From the NCBI GenBank assembly GCA_910587765.1, contig CAJUNR010000005.1:1-64000 (forward strand): 64,000 nt of DNA. The letters are read 5' to 3'. Both the position numbers and the translations under genes were made by a program. The stretch comes from an uncultured Lachnospiraceae bacterium (GTDB lineage: Bacteria; Bacillota; Clostridia; Lachnospirales; Lachnospiraceae). This document shows, piece by piece, positions 25,834-33,901 of the stretch; position 1 is the stretch's first letter, and each line of letters starts with the position of its first letter. The notes beneath the pieces were generated by a model that had not been told where the DNA came from, searched no databases, and saw nothing but the letters and a program-made list of their open reading frames with translations.

Positions 25834-25862
25834 ATCTTACATCTGTAAGCAATAAATGTCAA
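25834..25862 (-). promoter_or_regulatory. promoter with MecI/BlaI-like operator
   Basis: Minus-strand TTGACA (25857-25862) and TAAGAT (25834-25839) are 17 bp apart. The perfect palindrome CTTACATCTGTAAG (25836-25849) spans the -10 and spacer and contains TACA-N2-TGTA, the core recognised by BlaI/MecI penicillinase repressors. A repressor bound there would block the promoter of the MecA-type PBP. No blaI/mecI gene lies in the window. Confidence 0.65.
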
Positions 25863-25878
25863 GAGGATTTCAAAACCT

Positions 25879-27501
25879 CTAACGCCCGCTTCTGCGCACC
25901 ACATACTCAGCCGTCCCGATCACGATAAAGATCAAAGGCGTGCACACGGACTGCTGATAACAGAAGAAATTATGTCCCATATAGGACAATACCGACGCTC
26001 CCGCGGCCAGCAGGACAGGGCGGAGTCTCCGGTTGCGGACGATCCGGGCCACGGCGGCGGCAAACACCGACAGGTAGGCCGCGGCGCCGATCAGCCCGTA
26101 ATGAATCAGCGCCGTAAACCATTCGTTATGCGCGTTTGTCAGCTTGAGACCGCCCCACATGTTTTTGAGTTCTTCGGCATGGTGAAGGTCCGAATAAAAG
26201 GTAAGCGCGTCCGGACCGCAGCCGAACAGTTTCATGGAGAGCGGATATTCAGCGAACACCCGCGCGCAGTAGCGCCAGGTCTTTCCCCTTCCGTTCCCCC
26301 AGGCGTCGTTCCACACCAGATAACCGCTCTCCTGCAGAGCTCCGGAACCGGCTTGCAGCCGTCCGCCGGCGTTCAGCCACATGAGAAGCGGAAACGCCAG
26401 CACCAGCAGGCCGAGCAGCAGGTAGAAAACAGCCCTCGCCTGCCGGATGCGGCGCCCAAATCGGTCAGCGGACGCCGCTGCAGGACGCCGCTGCGCCAGG
26501 CAGGTCGCACCCCAGACGGCTGCAGCGGCGGCCAGAAGCAGCCATCCCGCCGCTCCTTTTGTGAGCGTCAGAGACAGGGAATCGAGCCTGGGCACCTTCT
26601 CCGGAAACACGCTCTGCAGGATCCCTGTAAATTTTACCGCCAGTCCAGCAGTCAGCAGCAGCTCCGTATAACGCCTCCAGACGGCGCCGTCCTCCACGGC
26701 GAACCAGAGCAGGAACAGACCGGCCAGGCCAAGCCCGATGTAGACGCTGTCGCTGTTCTGCGTCACCGCGCTGCCGAAGCCGGCAAAGAGCAGGGCGCGG
26801 GTCAGCCAGAGCTCCGTCCGCGCCATTTTCTCCTGTCTGCGGAAAGAATAGAGATAGAACCCCATCACTGCCGGCAGCACAACGCACAGATAGCTGGAAT
26901 ACCACGTCGCCTGACCGATCGTCCCCAGAAACAGGAGCCGGTAGCGTTCGTTCAGCCCCTCGTACAGCCCCAGCGGGTCAATCCCGAACCGATGCAGGAA
27001 ACCGGACAGAAAGACGGCCGCGCCGCACAGCTCCGCTGTCCACAGCAGCCATTTTTCGTCCGTGCCGTATCTGGATACGGCAAAATAGATACCGGCAAAA
27101 AGAAGCTGGGACAGCAGCCCCATATACCAGTCGTTCGATCCGATCCAGGCATCCGCCCGAAAAGGAGACAAAAGCCATGATACCGCCGCCGCGCCGGTGT
27201 AAGCCAGTACCGCCAGATCGACACAGGAAAACGAGAACTGCGGCCGTTTCCGAAGCCGTTCCCTGCCGGCGTCAGTCAGCAGCACTCCCGCCGCCGCAAC
27301 CCCCAGCGCCGCCAGCATTCCCAGCGCCGCCGTCCGGAAGAACAGATATTTGGCGTCCCCTATATTAAAATATTTATTCTGGTAATACAGCGGAAATATG
27401 CCAAGCATCAGGAACAGATAAGCCTGCACAATCCATTCCTGCCAGACGACTGGTTTTGCGCTGTTCTTTTGTTTGTTTTTCTTCTTTTTGTTTTTTGACA
27501 C
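25879..27501 (-). CDS. O-antigen ligase/polymerase-like polytopic membrane protein
   Basis: The 540-residue protein has a lysine/asparagine-rich cytoplasmic start (KNKKKKNKQKN) and then about a dozen hydrophobic segments. The conserved Wzy/WaaL signature lies in a large extracytoplasmic loop: GCGPDALTFYSDLHHAEE followed by LTNAHNEWFTALIHYGLIG, with the NAHNEW motif characteristic of the O-antigen ligase family. Such proteins polymerise or transfer lipid-linked glycans outside the membrane. The start is a GTG at 27501 with AAGGAG six bases upstream. It stands alone between the PBP promoter and the Rpn array, so its glycan substrate is not indicated by neighbours. Confidence 0.85.
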   Translation of the reverse strand: MSKNKKKKNKQKNSAKPVVWQEWIVQAYLFLMLGIFPLYYQNKYFNIGDAKYLFFRTAALGMLAALGVAAAGVLLTDAGRERLRKRPQFSFSCVDLAVLAYTGAAAVSWLLSPFRADAWIGSNDWYMGLLSQLLFAGIYFAVSRYGTDEKWLLWTAELCGAAVFLSGFLHRFGIDPLGLYEGLNERYRLLFLGTIGQATWYSSYLCVVLPAVMGFYLYSFRRQEKMARTELWLTRALLFAGFGSAVTQNSDSVYIGLGLAGLFLLWFAVEDGAVWRRYTELLLTAGLAVKFTGILQSVFPEKVPRLDSLSLTLTKGAAGWLLLAAAAAVWGATCLAQRRPAAASADRFGRRIRQARAVFYLLLGLLVLAFPLLMWLNAGGRLQAGSGALQESGYLVWNDAWGNGRGKTWRYCARVFAEYPLSMKLFGCGPDALTFYSDLHHAEELKNMWGGLKLTNAHNEWFTALIHYGLIGAAAYLSVFAAAVARIVRNRRLRPVLLAAGASVLSYMGHNFFCYQQSVCTPLIFIVIGTAEYVVRRSGR

Positions 27502-27560
27502 GTTTGGCTCCTTCTCTCAAATTTTCCCTGATTTTTTTCGTTTTCTGATCCCTGCGCCCG

Positions 27561-27713
27561 TCAGCTTTCCGGAAGGTGAAACCATCCTTCTATGCTTTCC
27601 TTCTGCAGATTGTTGTAAGTGAGATACATGTACTTCCAGATCAGGTCGGAGTGTGCGCCGTCCTGTAAACACGAACGGCGCACGGACTGCAAATCTGCCC
27701 GCATCCCTTTCAT
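27561..27713 (-). CDS. short reading frame at the border of the Rpn array, possibly a gene remnant
   Basis: A 50-codon frame begins at an ATG that overlaps the stop of the first Rpn gene (ATGA). Its first four residues (MKGM) come from sequence repeated after the second Rpn copy. The rest, ending in LIWKYMYLTYNNLQKES and GWFHLPES, is rich in aromatic residues and looks like the true C-terminus of some protein. No ribosome binding site is visible. It may be the tail of a gene disrupted by arrival of the Rpn unit, or a coupled small protein. I recognise no family. Confidence 0.3.
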   Translation of the reverse strand: MKGMRADLQSVRRSCLQDGAHSDLIWKYMYLTYNNLQKESIEGWFHLPES

Positions 27714-28753
27714 TCTGCTATCGCATCATAAACCGCCGCGTCATCCCATTCCGGATGACAGCGGAAAATCTCATACAAGCGCGCAATCAGCGCAGGACTG
27801 CTCTCCAGCATCTCCGCACACTGCTCCACAGGAATCCGTTTCTCTGCTTTTTTCCTCGTTAAACAAATGAGATGAATCTCGCTGCCTCTTTCAACTCCTT
27901 TCTCAATTCCTTTTTCAATCCCCTCTTCAATTCCTTCCTCATAGATGCTCTGTCCAAGTCCGCTCATATGGGCAACCTCCTTTTTCAGTTCTTCGTTCTG
28001 TGTGAAATCAATGTAGCGTTCGATTGTCTCTCTGACTCCGTGTCTGTGCGGGTAAAACAATGCCGTCAGGAATCGGAAGAGATCGTCCTCCGGTCCGGAA
28101 TACTGATCGGAGCCCAGACGGATAATCACCAGCCGGAGCAGATCGTAATCTGCTCTCTTCGGTTTTACCCCTCCCGTGTTCTGGTAATTCATCATTTTAT
28201 AATACGAGATCGTAAAGCGCTCCTTCTCCGGGATGTTGTCCCGGCAAATCCAGATGCTGCAACACGTCTCCAGCGCGTTATAATCGCTCTCTCCGGTTAC
28301 CAGACCGAGCTGGACGCTCAGGGAACGCGCAAGATAATAAATCCCTCTCTTCTCGATCGGATATCCCGGGCGGTAGTTTTTCTGCGGCTCCACGTCGACG
28401 TGAAGATTCACCGTCATCCGTTCGTCGGACAGCTCCGGATTCTTCGCCCGGAACAATATGTCGAACAGGGCTGTCCGCTCATTGACATCGCCAAATTCCG
28501 TCGGTTCTCCGCGGATGACCGTGTTCGTCCTTCCGCGGGATACCTCCGCGCCCTTGACGGAATCGGCTTCTATGAAATCCATGATTTCCCCGGCGGTGTA
28601 GTTCTTATATTCTTCGACCGTGTCTTTGAGGATCACTGCCAGTATCTCCTTATGACGGAGCAGTTCTTTGCCCGCCCGGTCAAAATGTTCCATCGCCTCT
28701 GTGGTCTGCAGGGCGCTGAGCGTTTCCATGCTGCCTTTTACAACATTTGACAT
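27710..28753 (-). CDS. Rpn/PD-(D/E)XK nuclease family transposase-like protein, copy 1
   Basis: The protein of about 347 residues belongs to the Rpn (recombination-promoting nuclease, PDDEXK_2) group. The N-terminal part has the nuclease-like core: TALFDILFRA supplies an aspartate and NLHVDVEPQKNYRPGYP supplies the D/E-x-Q-K element, followed by IEKRGIYYLARSLSVQL. The C-terminal part has LGQSIYEEGIEEG, then five EEGI/EKGI-type tetrapeptides, and the tail ending in HPEWDDAAVYDAIAE. The start is the ATG at 28753. The upstream in-frame TTG at 28798 belongs to the -35 hexamer. It is nearly identical to copy 3 over its first 270 residues, so the copies are recent duplicates or have been converted. 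Confidence 0.85.
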   Translation of the reverse strand: MSNVVKGSMETLSALQTTEAMEHFDRAGKELLRHKEILAVILKDTVEEYKNYTAGEIMDFIEADSVKGAEVSRGRTNTVIRGEPTEFGDVNERTALFDILFRAKNPELSDERMTVNLHVDVEPQKNYRPGYPIEKRGIYYLARSLSVQLGLVTGESDYNALETCCSIWICRDNIPEKERFTISYYKMMNYQNTGGVKPKRADYDLLRLVIIRLGSDQYSGPEDDLFRFLTALFYPHRHGVRETIERYIDFTQNEELKKEVAHMSGLGQSIYEEGIEEGIEKGIEKGVERGSEIHLICLTRKKAEKRIPVEQCAEMLESSPALIARLYEIFRCHPEWDDAAVYDAIAE

Positions 28754-28769
28754 GGTGTTCTTTTCTCCT

Positions 28770-28798
28770 ATTCTACTATATTTTTCTTCGAGTCTCAA
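28770..28798 (-). promoter_or_regulatory. promoter of Rpn copy 1
   Basis: Minus-strand TTGAGA (28793-28798) and TAGAAT (28770-28775) are 17 bp apart. The same promoter, with two base changes in the spacer region, precedes copy 3. Confidence 0.65.
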
Positions 28799-29032
28799 GG
28801 TGGGATTTTATGCCCGACAGACACGCCTGATAAGCCACCATGAAACCTGCTGTTCTCTTTGTTTTGGAATTTTCGCCCGATTCCAGGCAGTATCGATTAT
28901 ACAAAAAAGAAATTTTCGTATAGATATTGTTGGTCTGCGCTGTCAGAACCTAACCTGTCCTGACAGCACAGAATATCGTTTAATCACTGAATCAGAAGAA
29001 AGCAGTTATGTACACACTTTCCTTCATACCTT

Positions 29033-29605
29033 TCATTCTGCTATCGCTTCATAGACTGCCGCGTCATCCCATTCCGGATGACAGCGGAAAATCTCATACA
29101 AGCGCGCAATCAACGCAGGACTGCTCTCCAGCATCTCTGCGCACTGCTCCACAGGGATCCGTTTCTCCGCTTTTTTTCTGGTCAGACAGATAAGATGAAT
29201 CTCGCTGCCTCTTTCGAGGCCTTTCTCAATTCCTCTTTCGATTCCTTTTTCAATCCCTCGCTCAATCCCCTCTTCAATTCCTTCCTCATAGATGCTCTGT
29301 CCCAGTCCGCTCATATGGTCAACCTCCTTTTTCAGTTCTTCGTTCTGTTTAAAATCAATGTATCGTTCGATTGTCTCTCTGACTCCGTGTCTGTGCGGGT
29401 AAAACAATGCCGTCAGGAATCGGAAGAGATCGTCCTCCGATCCGGAATACTGATCGGAGCCCAGACGGATAATCATCAGCCGGAGCAGATCGTAATCTGC
29501 TTTTTTCAGTATTGCCCCTCCTGTGTTTTGATAGCTCATCATCTTATAGTACGGAATGGTAAAGCGTTCCTTTTTCAGGATATTGTCCCCACAGACCACG
29601 GACAA
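29033..29605 (-). pseudogene. Rpn family gene, copy 2, truncated at the 5' end
   Basis: The frame matches copies 1 and 3 only from the segment CGDNILKKERFTIPYYKMM onward. The whole nuclease core, about 170 residues with both catalytic motifs, is missing. No promoter or ribosome binding site precedes it; the nominal start is a TTG. The C-terminal part is intact and carries seven EEGI/ERGI-type tetrapeptides, more than either full-length copy. Sequence differences from copies 1 and 3 (for example MMSYQNTGGAILKKADYD) show it is an older, diverged copy. It is probably not translated, but it may serve as donor for recombination with its neighbours. Confidence 0.8.
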
Positions 29606-29729
29606 CTTTGAATATGTGAAAAGAAATTCTTGTATGGAAACCGTTACTCTACGCTGTCAGAACACAATCTATCCTAACATCATAGAATCACTTTCAACTG
29701 TCGAAATTATAAACCTTCTCCCCTATGTT

Positions 29730-30737
29730 TCACTCTGTCATCGCTTCATAAACCGCCGCGTCATCCCATTCCGGATGACAGCGGAAAATCTCATATAACC
29801 GCGCAATCAGGGCAGGATTGCTCTCCAGCATCTCCGCACACTGCTCCACAGGGATCCGTTTCTCTGCTTTTTTCCTCGTTAAATGAATAAGATGAATCTC
29901 TGTTCCTTTTCCAATACCCTCTTCATAGATACTCTGTCCCAGTCCGCTCATATGGTCAACCTCCTTTTTCAGTTCTTCGTTCTGTGTGAAATCAATGTAG
30001 CGTTCGATTGTCTCTCTGACTCCGTGTCTGTGCGGGTAAAACAATGCCGTCAGGAATCGGAAGAGATCGTCCTCCGGTCCGGAATACTGATCGGAGCCCA
30101 GACGGATAATCACCAGCCGGAGCAGATCGTAATCTGCTCTCTTCGGTTTTACCCCTCCCGTGTTCTGGTAATTCATCATTTTATAATACGAGATCGTAAA
30201 GCGCTCCTTCTCCGGGATGTTGTCCCGGCAAATCCAGATGCTGCAACACGTCTCCAGCGCGTTATAATCGCTCTCTCCGGTTACCAGACCGAGCTGGACG
30301 CTCAGGGAACGCGCAAGATAATAAATCCCTCTCTTCTCGATCGGATATCCCGGGCGGTAGTTTTTCTGCGGCTCCACGTCGACGTGAAGATTCACCGTCA
30401 TCCGTTCGTCGGACAGCTCCGGATTCTTCGCCCGGAACAATATGTCGAACAGGGCTGTCCGCTCATTGACATCGCCAAATTCCGTCGGTTCTCCGCGGAT
30501 GACCGTGTTCGTCCTTCCGCGGGATACCTCCGCGCCCTTGACGGAATCGGCTTCTATGAAATCCATGATTTCCCCGGCGGTGTAGTTCTTATATTCTTCG
30601 ACCGTGTCTTTGAGGATCACTGCCAGTATCTCCTTATGACGGAGCAGTTCTTTGCCCGCCCGGTCAAAATGTTCCATCGCCTCTGTGATCTGCAGGGCGC
30701 TGAGCGTTTCCATGCTTCCTTTTACAATGTCTGACAT
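29730..30737 (-). CDS. Rpn/PD-(D/E)XK nuclease family transposase-like protein, copy 3
   Basis: The roughly 335-residue protein matches copy 1 almost perfectly through the nuclease core (TALFDILFRA, VDVEPQKNYRPGYP) and the middle domain (DDLFRFLTALFYPHRHGVRE). It differs at the C-terminal hinge: only two tetrapeptides (EEGI, GKGT) separate LGQSIY from the tail, and the tail ends AVYEAMTE. Rpn proteins are reported to promote RecA-independent recombination in E. coli. Whether these Firmicutes members move DNA or act in defence is not established. The start is the ATG at 30737; the promoter lies at 30754-30782. Confidence 0.85.
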   Translation of the reverse strand: MSDIVKGSMETLSALQITEAMEHFDRAGKELLRHKEILAVILKDTVEEYKNYTAGEIMDFIEADSVKGAEVSRGRTNTVIRGEPTEFGDVNERTALFDILFRAKNPELSDERMTVNLHVDVEPQKNYRPGYPIEKRGIYYLARSLSVQLGLVTGESDYNALETCCSIWICRDNIPEKERFTISYYKMMNYQNTGGVKPKRADYDLLRLVIIRLGSDQYSGPEDDLFRFLTALFYPHRHGVRETIERYIDFTQNEELKKEVDHMSGLGQSIYEEGIGKGTEIHLIHLTRKKAEKRIPVEQCAEMLESNPALIARLYEIFRCHPEWDDAAVYEAMTE

Positions 30738-30753
30738 GGTGTTCTTTTCTCCT

Positions 30754-30782
30754 ATTCTACTATATTTTTCTTCCAGTCTCAA
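30754..30782 (-). promoter_or_regulatory. promoter of Rpn copy 3
   Basis: Minus-strand TTGAGA (30777-30782) and TAGAAT (30754-30759) are 17 bp apart. Confidence 0.65.
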
Positions 30783-31162
30783 GGTGGGATTTTTATTGTT
30801 GCGAATTGCTTTGAGCCCGAGTAGCGTGGGTGTGAAAAGTAATGAGTCCGATTATTTGGTTATTTTTATACTTACGCTGCCCGGATACCTGACACAGGCC
30901 GTCCAACCTTCCGGCGCTCACGGGAATTTTCCTTGACAGGTGCCGAATGAAAAGACGCAGCACTATTATAACGCGGGAAAGACCACAGTTAAGGACCGGA
31001 GTCCAGGGAAGAATCTTCCACAGGAAAATCCACCCGCAGTCATCACATTATAAACTTGTATGACAGGAATCATTGCCCGATATCGGGCGAAAGAATGATA
31101 TGAAATAAGCGATGCTTATTTTCGGATGCTTCCTTCCTGATTGCCCAAAAGGAAGCATGGTG
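30783..31162. other. 380-bp gap without a gene, with two hairpins
   Basis: I see no supportable coding frame here. The gap contains a perfect palindrome GCCCGATATCGGGC (31076-31089) and a 10-bp stem ATGCTTCCTT/AAGGAAGCAT with a 13-nt loop (31126-31158). The latter may back up the terminator of the surface protein gene. The upstream part (30783-31070) has no recognisable signal beyond the border of the Rpn unit. Confidence 0.5.
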
Positions 31163-31196
31163 AAAAACGGGGCAAAGCCTGATTGGCTCTGCCCCT
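31163..31196 (-). terminator. intrinsic terminator of the Ig-like surface protein gene
   Basis: GGGGCA and TGCCCC enclose an inner GCC/GGC pair and a small loop. On the minus strand the stem is followed by GTTTTTC. Confidence 0.75.
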
Positions 31197-31211
31197 GAAT
31201 TTTGTTTATTT

Positions 31212-33824
31212 CTAGTTCTTGCCTGCTTCTACTTTACCGTTGATTGTTAAAGTGTAGCTTGCAGATTTTCCGCTTGCAGTCGTAACTTTGATCGTCACAT
31301 TTCCTGCTCTCAGCGGCGTAATCCAGACTTCGTTGCCTTCTCTGACATATTTGCCATCCTCGACAAGTTTGCCGTCTTTTCTCAGCTCAACCTTTGCTCC
31401 GCCCTTTCCGGTTACGGTGCAGGATACAATCGGCTCAAAATTAGCACTTCCAGCTTTCTGACTACTGCTGTTTATCATACAATTCAGAAGTGTTTTCTGT
31501 CCCAAATTGATTGAACCCTTCTTGCCATTGGTCCCAATTGGTGTTATGTCAGTCAAATCTTTGTAAGCATCTCCTGAACCTTTCTTCACATCAAAGAGAA
31601 CTTTAGATGTCTTCGGAGTCACATAAACCTTCTGGGTTACTGTCGCACCATTCTCAGCTTTCGCCTGAACAGTAATGCAACCATATTTTTCTCCTGCGGG
31701 AATCGTAAGAACTCCTTTTCCAGTAGGCTTGCTAGGCTTCGTATCAGGAAGCACTCCCTCCGAAACAACACCATTTCCATCAAGTACAGTCCAAGTTACA
31801 ACTTCCTTCGTGCATCCCTTCGGAAGCTGCTGAGCAACCTGAAGCGTAACCTTCTTGGATTTCGGGCTCCTTCCTGTCGTATTCGGCGTAACACCCAATA
31901 CACTCTTCTTCACCGTAAGAGAAGTAACCGGCATCACAATATCTACCTGCTTCGCAGCTGTCTTCTGCGATGCCACGACAGCATCACCGTTGGCTTTGAT
32001 CTTGGTGACGATAAGAGCGGAAGCGGTAACTTTCACTTTCTTTCCGGCGGTCAGCGCTTCTGCATTACCCTTCGCATCAACAGATAATGCTTTCGCTTTG
32101 CTCGAAGACCAGGTTAAAAGATCTGCTACGGAAACCGGCGGATTCTCTACCTTTGCTCCCTTATCATCGACAATATCAAATTTCTGCAGATCCGCATCCG
32201 CCAGAGAATATGTATTGGTCTGCGGAACAACCATCCTTGCTGCTCCTGCCGGCATCACATCTTTAATCTTGGTGCTGTCAGCAACAGGTTTGAGATAAAG
32301 TTTCTTCACTGCAAATTCATATGTTCCGCACTTATTTTCCGCAAGGCCTTTCGCGGATACAATAACTTTAAAGTTGCCTCCGTCTTTTGCGGACGGATTC
32401 TTGCCAATCGTCAGAAGGCCGTCTTTGTTGACTTTTACATCTTTAACCGGTTTACCGTCTCCGGCACCGACCACTTTCCAAGTCAGCTTATCCTGATTTA
32501 TCTTAGGATCCCTAACAGCATTCAGCTTAACTGACTGACCGGTATAAAGAACCTGATCCGTATTTGTAATTGTGAGCTTATTAAGCGGCGCTTTCACCGT
32601 TACAGTAAAGTTCACTTTCTTTCCAGTGGAAGAAGTTGCTGTAACCGTAGCTTTGCCGACATCCAGTCCTTTGACCTCTGCTTCGAACACTGTATTAGCT
32701 GCCGTAGACTGTCCAGGCACATTAGCCGTTTTCGGCACTACTTCCACAACGGTCTTATTCTTCGGATTCTTAACCGTCCATGTAACATAATCGTTTAATA
32801 CGGTTGCATCCGCTTTTGTCGTCGCTTTCGCGCTTACCTTGAGAGCAGCCGACGGTGTTCCATCAGTGATTATCAGCTCCTGCTTTTTACTGCTAGGATC
32901 AGCATTGAAACTCTTAATTGTATTCCCGTTAGCCTTTTTGTCAATTGTAACCTCTACCGCGAAGTTATGTTTCTTACCGACCGCAAAGAATTTGGCACTG
33001 CCTTCCTTCTTCATAGTCGCAACGCCTTTGGCATCTACGGTTGCCGTCTTCGTCTTCGTTGCAACGCCATTTTTCACAAAAAGAGAATCATCCGAAACGC
33101 TCCAGGAAAGTTTTCCCTCAAGCGCTTCCCAGCTCGTGGTATTCGCATTGTCAATCAAAGCGTTCAGATCAACCTTCTGTCCTTCATAGAAAGTCAGATC
33201 CTTATAGAACTTCGTGTTATTATCGTTCGCCAGCTCCGTGATCTTAACCGTGATCTCTTCGCTCACACACTCGCCGGGATCCAGCTTGCCGTTATTGTTT
33301 GCGTCAAAGAACGCAAATACCTGCACATTCCCCTGCTTCCTTGCATGGATATCGCATCTTGCGACTCCTGTCCTAGCTTCCTCTTTACTCCAGTCGAGCT
33401 TCAAATACTCATTCGATGTTGCCAGTCTCCCCTTGTAGTACGTTCTGAACTTGACAAGAGAGATCAGATCCTTATACTCTTTCTCAACTGCCGTCTTATC
33501 ATAGATCAAGTCCGCCCGCAGCTCTCCGGACAGCCCGCCAGCATCAAGTTCCATCTCTGTCTTGTCCAGCACAACCTTCAGAATGCTGGGAAGAACCTTT
33601 TCTACTTCTTCTGGTTTAAAAACAGGCGGTCTGGTTGATGTGTCCGAACCGGTGTCCGAACCGGTGTCCGTAGCGCTTCCGCTGTCGTAACTGCCTTCCC
33701 CTGCCACCTGGGCGTCCACATCAAACAAGTCTTGAACCCCGCTCGCAGAGGCAGCCATGGGCAGCGACAATACCATTGTCAGCGATAGCACAAAGGCTAT
33801 TGCCCTTTTCATTGAATGCCTCAT
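31212..33824 (-). CDS. secreted protein with repeated Ig-like (BIG) domains
   Basis: The protein of about 870 residues begins with a signal peptide (KRAIAFVLSLTMVLSLPMAASA) and a low-complexity linker with repeated DTGSDTGSDTS. After an N-terminal domain with an EF-hand-like calcium loop (FFDANNNGKLDPGE, about residues 172-186) come several beta-sandwich repeats of the bacterial Ig-like type. They are marked by VTATSSTGKKVNFTVTVKA, YTGQSVKLNAV, ALTAGKKVKVTASA and AGNVTIKVTTASGKSASY. No LPXTG, SLH or choline-binding motif is seen, so attachment is unclear. The start is the ATG at 33824 behind AAGGAGG. The promoter overlaps the stop of the last glycosyltransferase gene, and the protein could be a substrate of that cluster (inference). 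Confidence 0.85.
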   Translation of the reverse strand: MRHSMKRAIAFVLSLTMVLSLPMAASASGVQDLFDVDAQVAGEGSYDSGSATDTGSDTGSDTSTRPPVFKPEEVEKVLPSILKVVLDKTEMELDAGGLSGELRADLIYDKTAVEKEYKDLISLVKFRTYYKGRLATSNEYLKLDWSKEEARTGVARCDIHARKQGNVQVFAFFDANNNGKLDPGECVSEEITVKITELANDNNTKFYKDLTFYEGQKVDLNALIDNANTTSWEALEGKLSWSVSDDSLFVKNGVATKTKTATVDAKGVATMKKEGSAKFFAVGKKHNFAVEVTIDKKANGNTIKSFNADPSSKKQELIITDGTPSAALKVSAKATTKADATVLNDYVTWTVKNPKNKTVVEVVPKTANVPGQSTAANTVFEAEVKGLDVGKATVTATSSTGKKVNFTVTVKAPLNKLTITNTDQVLYTGQSVKLNAVRDPKINQDKLTWKVVGAGDGKPVKDVKVNKDGLLTIGKNPSAKDGGNFKVIVSAKGLAENKCGTYEFAVKKLYLKPVADSTKIKDVMPAGAARMVVPQTNTYSLADADLQKFDIVDDKGAKVENPPVSVADLLTWSSSKAKALSVDAKGNAEALTAGKKVKVTASALIVTKIKANGDAVVASQKTAAKQVDIVMPVTSLTVKKSVLGVTPNTTGRSPKSKKVTLQVAQQLPKGCTKEVVTWTVLDGNGVVSEGVLPDTKPSKPTGKGVLTIPAGEKYGCITVQAKAENGATVTQKVYVTPKTSKVLFDVKKGSGDAYKDLTDITPIGTNGKKGSINLGQKTLLNCMINSSSQKAGSANFEPIVSCTVTGKGGAKVELRKDGKLVEDGKYVREGNEVWITPLRAGNVTIKVTTASGKSASYTLTINGKVEAGKN

Positions 33825-33872
33825 AACATCCTCCTTACTTTGCATTTGCTGTATCCAGCGTTTTTCTCTCAC

Positions 33873-33901
33873 ATTATACCCCCTGAAATTAGATAAGTCA
33901 A
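33873..33901 (-). promoter_or_regulatory. promoter of the Ig-like surface protein gene
   Basis: Minus-strand TTGACT (33896-33901) and TATAAT (33873-33878) are 17 bp apart. The -35 hexamer overlaps the stop codon of the upstream glycosyltransferase gene. Confidence 0.85.

Larger units (their letters stand above)
27710..30782. repeat. tandem array of three Rpn units
   Basis: Three same-strand copies follow each other with related spacers. The gaps 28799-29032 and 29606-29729 both contain AGAAATT, CGCTGTCAGAAC, ATC or CTG-rich stretches and CATAGAATC-like sequence in the same order, so the repeated unit includes intergenic DNA. Copies 1 and 3 are near identical; copy 2 is diverged and truncated. 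The gap 28799-29032 also holds a GCTGTCAG/CTGACAGC hairpin. Confidence 0.8.

Noticed and set aside
28754..28798. TTG start extending Rpn copy 1 by 15 codons (same for copy 3 at 30738-30782)
   Set aside because: The TTG is part of the -35 hexamer TTGAGA and the -10 lies within the extension, so it is upstream of the transcript.
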